Below are positions 1-5,574 of a stretch of DNA of 5,626 bases, piece after piece. Position numbers and translations under genes: made by a program. The notes below the pieces were generated by a model. It worked only from the letters and a program-made list of their open reading frames with translations, made no database searches and had not been told where the DNA came from. Source of the DNA: Spirochaetota bacterium (GTDB taxonomy: Bacteria > Spirochaetota > Leptospiria > Turneriellales > Turneriellaceae). The stretch lies in the NCBI GenBank assembly GCA_029561505.1, contig JAKQXK010000276.1, forward strand, positions 1-5,626, given 5' to 3'. Within the stretch, counting starts at the first letter, position 1. Every line of letters starts with the position of its first letter.

Positions 1-743
1 ATCGACTTCACCGGTTTTTCCTGCTCGGGCACCTGCGTATAAACAAGGCTCTCAAGGTTTGCTGTCGGGTCGTGTTTCTCGATTTTTCGGCGCGCGCCAT
101 AGGCATCGGCCGCTTCGGCCAGCTCTTCTGAAACGGTGAAGTCAATAGCCCGCGCGAGCGAAATCATCTGCTGCCGCACGTCGCGCCGCTGTTCGGGGCT
201 GAACGATTTGCGGTGAATGCCCCACAGTACACCGACGGGTTTGCGGTCGATAATCACGGGTATACCGACGGCGTAGCGTACACCCTTCGGGGCAAGCCGC
301 TTCATCGCCGCGTGCAGCCTTTCGTCTGAGGCAATGTGCAGAAATTCGACCATCGGTGGCAGGTTATGGGCAATATTGTAGAGCGATTGCCGCATCAGCT
401 GCGCAGAGAGGTTCTTTTCATGCGCAATCGCCAGCGGACGCGTCTTTGCAATGAACTTCTTAAAAACTTCGATGTTGCGGTGTTCAGCGACCTCACGCAA
501 ATGAAACTGTGACGAAGAGGCGGTGACGCGCATGTTCGAGCCGTCGACCATTTCAAACACGCTGTATTCGAAACAATGGCTGAAATCGGGAAACGTAAAA
601 GAGACGACTTTGTTGACAAAGGCCGTCTGCACCTGTGAAATAAAATCATAGCGCGTGCGGGGCAGCGGCGGTATGAACAGGTGGCCCGGCCCCGGTTCGT
701 AAGACTGGTCGAGCAGGGAACCGTTAACGCTTCGGCGCTTCAT
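1..743 (-). CDS. GAF-like domain protein, N-terminal part (cut by left edge)
   Basis: Reading the minus strand from an ATG at 743-741 gives 247 codons with no stop before the window edge, so the C-terminus is missing. An in-frame TAG at 749-747 lies two codons upstream, which makes this ATG the first possible start; there is no Shine-Dalgarno sequence before it. Residues about 30-145 are soluble alpha/beta-looking sequence with no motif I recognise. Residues about 153-205 (GVRYAVGIPVIIDRKPVGVL, followed by a segment with SFSPEQRRDVRQQ) resemble the C-terminal half of a GAF domain, where a strand pair ending in PVGVL is followed by a long helix. Residues 206-247 are polar and charged and could be a linker to an unseen output domain. 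No signal peptide or membrane segment is visible. It is transcribed divergently from the lipoprotein gene at 822. A ligand-sensing or signalling role is inference from the fold guess only; the coding call itself is firm. Confidence 0.8.
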   Translation of the reverse strand, partial: MKRRSVNGSLLDQSYEPGPGHLFIPPLPRTRYDFISQVQTAFVNKVVSFTFPDFSHCFEYSVFEMVDGSNMRVTASSSQFHLREVAEHRNIEVFKKFIAKTRPLAIAHEKNLSAQLMRQSLYNIAHNLPPMVEFLHIASDERLHAAMKRLAPKGVRYAVGIPVIIDRKPVGVLWGIHRKSFSPEQRRDVRQQMISLARAIDFTVSEELAEAADAYGARRKIEKHDPTANLESLVYTQVPEQEKPVKS

Positions 744-811
744 TGGCTATTTTTGCGCGCCGCATAGCACGGCAAGCCAGTGTATACCTTTACGCGTCGT
801 TTCGGCGTTGA

Positions 812-820
812 AAGGGGGTG
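812..820 (+). promoter_or_regulatory. Strong Shine-Dalgarno for the SUMF1-type lipoprotein gene
   Basis: AAGGGGGTG sits immediately before the ATG at 822 and is the only strong purine-rich ribosome binding site in the window. An in-frame TGA at 819-821 directly precedes the ATG, so the start cannot lie further upstream. The rest of the 78-nt divergent spacer (744-821) holds a palindromic GTATAC at 782-787 but no convincing paired -35/-10 on either strand. Confidence 0.7.
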
Positions 821-821
821 A

Positions 822-1691
822 ATGCGCCATTTGCGATCATTTTTGCCTGCTTTAGGTCTCCTCATTAGTTTTGCTGGCTGCACGCGGCCCGTTGCCGCCT
901 GTTCAAAGCAGATTCCCGGCATGGCCTGCATTCCCGCGGGTGAGTTCATACGTGGCTCGAACGATTTTGAGCCCGATGAAAAGCCGCAAGAAAAGGTATT
1001 TGTCAGCGAATTTCACCTTGATCTGCACGAGGTGACCAACAAAGAATTCAACGAGTGCCTGGCCGCCGGTAAATGCCGCGAGTGCATAAAGACGGGGCAA
1101 TGCAACTACGTTGGCGCGCGTTATGGCTGGCGTTACAAAAAAGATGAGCAGCCGGTTTCAGGTGTCAGCTGGTTTACCGCGCGCGAATATTGCGAATTTC
1201 GCGGCAAACGCCTGCCCACCGAAGCCGAATGGGAAAAAGCCGCACGCGGCCCCGATGGCAATCTCTATTCATGGGGCAATGAGCCCGCAGACTGTTCGCG
1301 CGCGATCATACAGATTGGCGACGGCAAGAAGGGTATAAAAGGATGTTTCACCAAACGCCTTGAACCCGAGTGGCACATGCATACCGCCCCGGTAATGTCG
1401 CGAGCACCAGGTGCGTACGGCCTTTACGATATGGCCGGCAATGTGCATGAATGGGTAAATGACTGGTATTCTAAGAGTTATGCGGCCTGTGGCGAAAAAT
1501 GCCGGGGCCGAGACCCGAAAGGGCCGTGCGATGGTGCCGAAACCTGCCCAGGTCACAAGGAGCGCAGTGTGCGAGGCGGTTCGTGGTGGTGGACAGCGGG
1601 TTACGCGCGGGCCGCGAAACGCCGGGGCAACGTACCGGGCAATATGCCCATGGAGCACTACCACCATTTTGGCTTTCGCTGCGCACAGTAA
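822..1691 (+). CDS. SUMF1/formylglycine-generating-enzyme-fold lipoprotein, Cys-rich, non-catalytic
   Basis: The 289-residue product starts with a signal sequence (basic MRHLR, hydrophobic 7-19) ending in SFAGC, so Cys20 is a plausible lipidation site with a relaxed lipobox. The mature part follows the FGE-sulfatase (SUMF1, C-type-lectin-like) plan in order: IPAGEFIRGS (37-46), a VTNKEF segment (71-76), PVSGVSW (111-117), RLPTEAEWEKAARG (130-143), WGNE (151-154), GLYDMAGNVHEWVNDWY (200-216), RGGSWWW (251-257) and FGFRCA (283-288). True formylglycine-generating enzymes carry two active-site cysteines just after RGGS; here that stretch is WWWTAGYARAA, so sulfatase activation is unlikely. There are 15 cysteines in total, including Cys79/85/88/94 and Cys223/227/236/242, which suggests disulfides outside the cytoplasm. 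Such domains are often found in secreted or binding proteins of unknown target. Start choice rests on the strong ribosome binding site at 812-820. The family assignment is firm; the biological role is unknown. Confidence 0.9.
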   Translation: MRHLRSFLPALGLLISFAGCTRPVAACSKQIPGMACIPAGEFIRGSNDFEPDEKPQEKVFVSEFHLDLHEVTNKEFNECLAAGKCRECIKTGQCNYVGARYGWRYKKDEQPVSGVSWFTAREYCEFRGKRLPTEAEWEKAARGPDGNLYSWGNEPADCSRAIIQIGDGKKGIKGCFTKRLEPEWHMHTAPVMSRAPGAYGLYDMAGNVHEWVNDWYSKSYAACGEKCRGRDPKGPCDGAETCPGHKERSVRGGSWWWTAGYARAAKRRGNVPGNMPMEHYHHFGFRCAQ

Positions 1692-1696
1692 CATGA

Positions 1697-1726
1697 TTGA
1701 CGGCCTGCTTGTTCACGGGACATTAA
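1697..1726 (+). promoter_or_regulatory. Possible infC promoter
   Basis: TTGACG at 1697-1702 matches five of six bases of the sigma-70 -35 consensus, and CATTAA at 1721-1726 is a weak -10 after an 18-nt spacer. It lies in the 59-nt gap between the lipoprotein stop and the infC start and would give a leader of under 20 nt. The -10 matches only three consensus bases, so read-through from the upstream gene is an equally good explanation. Confidence 0.25.
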
Positions 1727-1750
1727 CCGCGACTTACAACATGACAATTT

Positions 1751-2437
1751 ATGCAGCAAAGGCCTAATTTTTCGCAACCACCAAAACCCGGCGGTGGTTC
1801 GGGCGGCGGGCAGGGCCGATTCAATCGTTTCGCCAAACTCAGGCGGCCGATGCGCGAGCATCGCATCAATGAAGACATCACCGAATCACAGGTTCGTCTT
1901 GTAGGCGAGAAGGGCACAGAACTACTCTCGACGCGCGATGCACTGCAGCGCGCCCGCTCGCAGAATGTCGACCTCGTTGAAATCACAAAAGGGCAAGAAG
2001 TGCCGATTGTGCGCCTCGTCGACTATGGCAAGTTCAAGTTCGAAAAGGCTAAGAAAGAGAAAGAAGCCAAGAAAAAGCAAAAAGTTATCCAAATAAAAGA
2101 AATCAAGATGGGGCCGAAAATCGACGTCGGCGATTTTGACAGAAAAGCAAAAGAAGCGATCGGCTTTTTGAACGAGGGCGATAACGTCAAAGTCACGATG
2201 AAGTTTCGCGGTCGCGAAATGCAGCACACAGCATTAGGCGCCGAGAAACTCACTGAATTCTATACTAAAGTGGCCGAAGCCGCGCACATGGACAAAAAGC
2301 CCAACCTCGAAGGGCGCATGATGAGCATGACCCTGCGCAGCAAAGGCGCAAAGCCCAAGCCCGCAGCGCCTGCGGCCGCACCTGCCGCAGCGCCGACCGC
2401 GGTGCCGGCAACAGCGACGACTGCAGAACCCGGTTAA
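1751..2437 (+). CDS. infC: Translation initiation factor IF-3
   Basis: The 228-residue product is IF-3, which binds the 30S subunit, prevents premature 50S joining and checks the initiator tRNA-start codon pairing. The core runs from HRINEDI (37-43) through the N-domain, the family signature RLVDYGKFKFEKAK (88-101), a Lys/Glu-rich linker helix (about 95-112) and the C-domain with KVIQIKEIKMGPKIDVGDFD (111-130) and KFRGREMQHTALG (151-163), ending near residue 197. The usual PPVCRIMDYGKF is VPIVRLVDYGKF here. Residues 1-34 are a basic Gly-rich extension and residues 201-228 an Ala/Pro tail, so the protein is longer than the usual 170-200. The ATG at 1751 follows an in-frame TGA at 1742-1744 and has no Shine-Dalgarno. 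The ATG at 1850, after AGGCGG at 1841-1846, would give 195 residues starting MREHRINEDI and is a real alternative. rpmI and rplT, its usual downstream partners, are absent; a convergent gene follows at once. Confidence 0.95.
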   Translation: MQQRPNFSQPPKPGGGSGGGQGRFNRFAKLRRPMREHRINEDITESQVRLVGEKGTELLSTRDALQRARSQNVDLVEITKGQEVPIVRLVDYGKFKFEKAKKEKEAKKKQKVIQIKEIKMGPKIDVGDFDRKAKEAIGFLNEGDNVKVTMKFRGREMQHTALGAEKLTEFYTKVAEAAHMDKKPNLEGRMMSMTLRSKGAKPKPAAPAAAPAAAPTAVPATATTAEPG

Positions 2438-3255
2438 TCTGGCAGGCGCGCAAGCGTTGCCAGATCAGATTCTGTAAAACCTGCGCGTCGGCGCGCCTCA
2501 AAATTCAGATTCTTTTTGCCACCTATTTTCGTACCCGGTATTGCCAATTCTACATCTGGCGCGAAGTTATTGGCGTCAGCCCCATCTAAAGCGCACGCGT
2601 AGCGAAACCAAAAATCACCTGCCGCCACATGGCCGATCTCTTCGTCGAAGATCAGCCTCAGCGCCGAGCCAATCTTTGCCGCCATCGCATCGCTAAAAAG
2701 GCTCATTTTGCGCGCAAGTTCGGGGTGTGCGTCGAGGCCATTGGCTTCGAGGTGGCGGTGCGCCGCCACCATGCGCCGGCGCAAAGAATTTTCTGACCGC
2801 ACCATTGCGTCGTGAATTCCGGTGTGTACAGGCAGAGCGCCGTAATACGAACCGAGTTCGGCGAGAAGCTGCTGCAGCATCGCAAAATGGCGTGCTTCGT
2901 CGAGCGCAACCGAAAGCCAGTCTTCATAGAACTGTGGCGGCAGATCACGAAACCGGTAAGCTGAATCGAGAGCGAGATCTATAGCCGAATATTCGATATG
3001 CGCGAGTGCATGTAAGAAAATAATACGCCCTTCGTCGGTACCGAGGTTGCGGCGGCGCGGCACTTCTGAACCGTGCACAATTTTGCAGATTGTGGCGTAC
3101 GAGGGCGCGCCGAGCGGCATAACCGGTGTTTCGCGGTCGAACCCCACTGCCGGCGAGTCGGCGAGCACCGCAGCGAAGTGATTCAGGCGCTCGAGCTTCT
3201 GCGGCAGGTCAGACGATGCGCGCAGGGTTAGCAGGGTGTCAAAGAATCTGATCAT
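2434..3255 (-). CDS. DUF455-family ferritin-like di-iron protein
   Basis: The 273-residue product matches the DUF455 family, whose members adopt a ferritin-like four-helix fold; their substrate is not established. A full carboxylate-bridged di-iron ligand set is visible: Glu88 in HIEYSAIDLALD (86-97), the E-x-x-H of DEARH (Glu120, His123), Glu170 in HRHLEANGLD (166-175), and a second E-x-x-H in DEEIGHVAAGDFWF (Glu206, His209). The N-terminal 1-60 and the C-terminal 222-273 lie outside the four-helix core. There is no signal peptide or membrane segment, so it is cytoplasmic. The ATG at 3255 is the first after an in-frame TAA at 3264-3262 and has only an A-run before it, with TATAAG at 3266-3261 so close that a leaderless transcript is conceivable. 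It converges on infC, the two stops sharing TTAA, and diverges from cinA. An oxidase or hydroxylase-like role is inference from the metal site. Confidence 0.88.
   Translation of the reverse strand: MIRFFDTLLTLRASSDLPQKLERLNHFAAVLADSPAVGFDRETPVMPLGAPSYATICKIVHGSEVPRRRNLGTDEGRIIFLHALAHIEYSAIDLALDSAYRFRDLPPQFYEDWLSVALDEARHFAMLQQLLAELGSYYGALPVHTGIHDAMVRSENSLRRRMVAAHRHLEANGLDAHPELARKMSLFSDAMAAKIGSALRLIFDEEIGHVAAGDFWFRYACALDGADANNFAPDVELAIPGTKIGGKKNLNFEARRRAGFTESDLATLARLPD
2437..2465 (+). other. Hairpin at the infC/DUF455 convergent junction
   Basis: ATCTGGCA at 2437-2444 is perfectly complementary to TGCCAGAT at 2458-2465. Inside, after a small internal loop, CGC (2447-2449) pairs with GCG (2454-2456) around GCAA, a GNRA-type tetraloop. 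The hairpin begins on the last base of the infC stop codon and covers the last codons of the convergent gene. There is no T-run on either strand, so it is not a classical intrinsic terminator; it could protect the infC mRNA 3' end or assist termination. Chance similarity in coding sequence is also possible. Confidence 0.4.
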
Positions 3256-3305
3256 TTTTTCTTATACGAACTATGGCGCAGCCCCAGATTTTCCAGCTGC
3301 GTGAA

Positions 3306-3331
3306 TTGACCGCATACCGACAAGGCATAAT
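3306..3331 (+). promoter_or_regulatory. Possible cinA promoter
   Basis: TTGACC at 3306-3311 and CATAAT at 3326-3331 each match five of six sigma-70 consensus bases, but the spacer is only 14 nt, shorter than the usual 16-18. Transcription starting from this -10 would begin almost at the cinA ATG (3341), giving a near-leaderless mRNA, which fits the absence of a Shine-Dalgarno sequence there. It lies in the 85-nt divergent spacer between the DUF455 gene and cinA. Confidence 0.3.
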
Positions 3332-3340
3332 CGTACTCTT

Positions 3341-4591
3341 ATGAGAAAAGGCGTCAGGCTATGCATCACCGGCAGCGAGGTCATGAACGGCTTCGTGCTC
3401 GATCGTAACACACAGTTTTTTGCTTCAGAACTTTATGCGCGTGGCCTTGAACTTGTCGAAAGCCGCATCATGCCCGACGACCCCCAACAGATTGTCAAAA
3501 CCTGGAAAGAGTTCAGCGCGACGGGTGACCTGATCGTTAACTCAGGCGGTCTGGGGCCCACGAGCGACGACCTCACAGTCGATCTTTTATGCGACTGGCT
3601 GGGTGACACGCCGGTCTACGAGCCGCACGCTGAAAAGCGCACACGCTATTTTTTCGAGAAGCGAGCGCGTGACAAAACCAGGGTGATGTCAATCGACGTG
3701 GCGCTGCGCCAGGCGCGCATTCCCTCGCGTGCGACCGCGATCAAGAATACTGTCGGCCTGGCGCCGGGCATATTTATTCCCGAAATTCCGTTTATTGCGC
3801 TGCCGGGTTTCCCTGATGAGATCAAGGGCATGTGGGCCGAGGTGCTCGCCATCATCGAGCAGCTCGACTTCAATCGCTCGGCGATGCGCATTGTACCCCT
3901 CTGGGGTGTCGGCGAAAGCCAGCTGTTTTCAGAGCTCGAAAAACCCGAGGGTGTGCTCGTGGGCGTGCATGCGTTGCCATGGGGGTGCAGACTGTTCTTG
4001 CGCTGTGAACCCGAGCACGAGCCGGCGCTTGAGGTACTCGCGTCGACTCTGAGCACGCGTTACCCGGGTCAGATCGTTGAAAATCCTCTTGTTAACGTCA
4101 TTGATTCTCTCAAGCGGCAGAATCTGAAACTCGCAGTCGCCGAAAGCTGCACGGGGGGGCTTGCGGCGAAACAGATCACCGATCTGGCGGGTGTCTCTTC
4201 GGTTTTTCAGGGTGGGGTAGTGAGCTACGCCAACAGCGCGAAGGTCGCGCTCGCTGCCGTACCGGCAGAGCTCATCGAGGCCCATGGTGCGGTCAGCGCA
4301 GAATGTGCTGCGGCTCTGGCGCGGGGCGTGGCAGATAAGCTTGAGGCGGATATCTCGCTTTCATTTACCGGCATCGCCGGGCCAGACGGCGGCTCGGCCG
4401 CGAAACCGGTCGGCACGGTGTTCATTGGCTTGTTCGACAGGCGAAATGGTAAAACTCAGGTAGGTAAATTCTTTTTTCCGTTTGGGCGCGAACGTTTTCG
4501 CAATGCCTCGGTCGCCACAGGGTTTTTGGCTTTGTGGCAGCATCTAGAAGCTGCGCAGACGAAGCCATTTCCATTAAGCGAATTAAACTAA
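3341..4591 (+). CDS. cinA: CinA: competence/damage-inducible protein with nicotinamide-nucleotide amidase domain
   Basis: The 416-residue product has the usual length and two-domain order of CinA. Residues about 5-170 are the molybdopterin-binding-like domain (COG1058), with GSEVMNG (11-17), the VNSGGLGPTSDDLT motif (66-79) and ALPGFPDEIKGMW (153-165). In the family this domain has been linked to ADP-ribose pyrophosphatase activity. A linker domain covers about 180-250. Residues about 255-402 are the PncC-type amidase, which converts nicotinamide mononucleotide to nicotinic acid mononucleotide and so recycles the NMN released by NAD-dependent DNA ligase. It shows AESCTGGLAAKQI (267-279, with the presumed catalytic Ser269), GGVVSYANSAK (291-301) and FTGIAGPDGG (342-351). 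The protein is cytoplasmic, with no signal peptide. The ATG at 3341 has no Shine-Dalgarno. A G7 run at 4153-4159 lies in the amidase motif, and the stop codon lies inside a perfect inverted repeat. It stands alone, with no recA neighbour visible. Confidence 0.95.
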   Translation: MRKGVRLCITGSEVMNGFVLDRNTQFFASELYARGLELVESRIMPDDPQQIVKTWKEFSATGDLIVNSGGLGPTSDDLTVDLLCDWLGDTPVYEPHAEKRTRYFFEKRARDKTRVMSIDVALRQARIPSRATAIKNTVGLAPGIFIPEIPFIALPGFPDEIKGMWAEVLAIIEQLDFNRSAMRIVPLWGVGESQLFSELEKPEGVLVGVHALPWGCRLFLRCEPEHEPALEVLASTLSTRYPGQIVENPLVNVIDSLKRQNLKLAVAESCTGGLAAKQITDLAGVSSVFQGGVVSYANSAKVALAAVPAELIEAHGAVSAECAAALARGVADKLEADISLSFTGIAGPDGGSAAKPVGTVFIGLFDRRNGKTQVGKFFFPFGRERFRNASVATGFLALWQHLEAAQTKPFPLSELN

Positions 4592-4629
4592 CCACAGGCA
4601 CAGCTGGCAGTGCCTGTGGTTAGTTTAAT
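4582..4629 (+). terminator. Perfect 20-bp hairpin, probable (possibly bidirectional) terminator of cinA
   Basis: Positions 4582-4601 are perfectly complementary to 4610-4629 around an 8-nt loop (AGCTGGCA). The middle of the stem is G+C-rich (CCACAGGCAC with GTGCCTGTGG), flanked by A-rich sequence on the left and TTAGTTTAAT on the right, as in an intrinsic terminator, although the T-run is interrupted. The left arm contains the last two cinA sense codons and its TAA (4589-4591). The symmetry would work on either strand, but only plus-strand genes flank it. Confidence 0.75.
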
Positions 4630-4633
4630 GGTG

Positions 4634-4692
4634 AACATATGTTTTCTCAATGACAAGGCCGTCATTATTTTTGGCACAGAAGGCCCTCATTA
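4634..4692 (+). promoter_or_regulatory. Repeat-rich spacer upstream of the barrel gene, candidate operator region
   Basis: In the 75 nt between the cinA terminator and the next start there is a perfect 10-bp palindrome AACATATGTT (4634-4643), a dyad AATGAC-AAGGCC-GTCATT (4649-4666), and two direct copies of AAGGCCNTCATTA (4655-4667 and 4680-4692; 12 of 13 bases equal, start-to-start distance 25 bp). TTGGCA at 4671-4676 is a possible -35, with GATATA at 4696-4701 as a poor -10 (19-nt spacer). These are the kinds of elements a regulator would bind, but none is a site I can name. Confidence 0.35.
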
Positions 4693-4704
4693 AACGATAT
4701 ATCT

Positions 4705-5565
4705 GTGGCGAAATCCCGATACATGCGCCCGACGTATATACTGACAGAACTTGAGAGATCCGCATTGCGCATTTTGCTTGCGGCAGCGGTAATATTTATG
4801 CCGCTCGTGGCGGTGCACGCGCAAGACGGCGAAAGCTTCTTCGACGACGAGCTGCCCGAAGAGAAAAAAGACACCGGCGGCCTCAAATCGAAACCGATTG
4901 AGCTGAAGGGCGACGACGATGAAAAAGAAGAGCGCAAGAAGGCGCTGCACAAGACGAACGAGAAGGGCGAAGTCGTGATGCCAAAAGAAAAGCCGAAAGA
5001 CGACGGCCCGACAGACCAGGTGGCACCGCTCGCTGCGCGCCCGAAAGAAACAATTCTCGACAATTCGCGCTTTTCGGTTGCGGGCGATTACTTCCTTAAT
5101 ACAGGCCGCGGCACTGCCACACTGCCCAGCGGTTGGGGCGCTTTTCTCGCCTACGACGCCGACGAATCGAGTGGCAAGGGTTTTGACCTGCGGTTCGAAG
5201 CGGGTTACCTCAATATCGCTAAAGACGCTTCGGCGATCAATGGCTTCTATGGCGAGGTCGGCATGGCATGGCTTTACCGTATACCGCGCATGCCGCTGCA
5301 GCTGGTAACCGCGATTCAACCAGGCCTGGGTTATTACAATTTTAAAGACGCGAACGGGCAGGGTTCGGCGCTCAAATTCACGGGGCATGTCGTGCTTGGC
5401 GTTGAGTTTCCGGTGCTGATGAAGCGCGCCGACAGAACCGACGAACTTGTGCCTTTTATTCAGATCAGAGGCGGATTGATTTACGATAACGTGTTACCGG
5501 TGATGCACTATGGGGCTTATGCCGGGTTCGCGTACAAATTTGGCGCTGTGATTTTCAAATACTGA
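4705..5565 (+). CDS. Exported outer-membrane beta-barrel-like protein, unknown function
   Basis: From the GTG at 4705 the product has 286 residues; the ATG at 4723 (residue 7) is an equally good start, and neither has a Shine-Dalgarno sequence. Residues about 19-39 form a signal peptide ending VAVHA|Q. Residues about 41-115 are strongly charged, low in complexity and rich in Lys, Glu and Asp (for example DDDEKEERKKA, 70-80), probably disordered. From about 120 to the end the sequence alternates polar and hydrophobic or aromatic residues with Gly turns (SRFSVAGDYFLNT, RFEAGYLNIAK, GFYGEVGMAWLYRI, IQPGLGYYNF, AYAGFAYKFGAVIFKY), as in an eight- to ten-strand outer-membrane barrel, and ends in an aromatic residue. 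I do not recognise a named family. It follows the cinA terminator and a repeat-rich spacer, so it likely has its own promoter, and it precedes another exported protein by 9 nt, suggesting an operon. Location in the outer membrane is inference. Confidence 0.85.
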   Translation: MAKSRYMRPTYILTELERSALRILLAAAVIFMPLVAVHAQDGESFFDDELPEEKKDTGGLKSKPIELKGDDDEKEERKKALHKTNEKGEVVMPKEKPKDDGPTDQVAPLAARPKETILDNSRFSVAGDYFLNTGRGTATLPSGWGAFLAYDADESSGKGFDLRFEAGYLNIAKDASAINGFYGEVGMAWLYRIPRMPLQLVTAIQPGLGYYNFKDANGQGSALKFTGHVVLGVEFPVLMKRADRTDELVPFIQIRGGLIYDNVLPVMHYGAYAGFAYKFGAVIFKY

Positions 5566-5574
5566 GAGACAAAT

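Noticed and set aside
395..649. 84-codon minus-strand open frame inside the first gene
   Set aside because: The long frame from 743 to the edge explains the stretch; this one is in another frame and compositionally atypical (Arg/Ser-rich).
753..788. TTGCGC ... TATACC as a promoter for the lipoprotein gene
   Set aside because: The spacer would be 24 nt, too long for a sigma-70 promoter, and neither hexamer is a good match.
1269..1694. 141-codon open frame antisense to the SUMF1-type gene
   Set aside because: It is fully inside a gene with many family motifs; the translation has no recognisable pattern. It is a shadow caused by high-G+C third positions.
2340..2430. Repetitive GC-rich stretch at the infC 3' end as a mobile repeat
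   Set aside because: It is simple Ala/Pro codon repetition within the reading frame, with no flanking duplication.
3646..4285. Two minus-strand open frames (136 and 118 codons) and one plus-strand frame within cinA
   Set aside because: cinA is unambiguous across this stretch; the alternative frames are Ser/Arg/Pro-rich shadows without starts that look translated.
4690..5388. 232-codon open frame on the minus strand, antisense to the barrel gene
   Set aside because: Its hydrophobic runs are the complement of the Lys/Glu-rich segment of the plus-strand gene; it has no ribosome binding site or recognisable domain and covers most of a gene with a clear signal peptide and barrel pattern.
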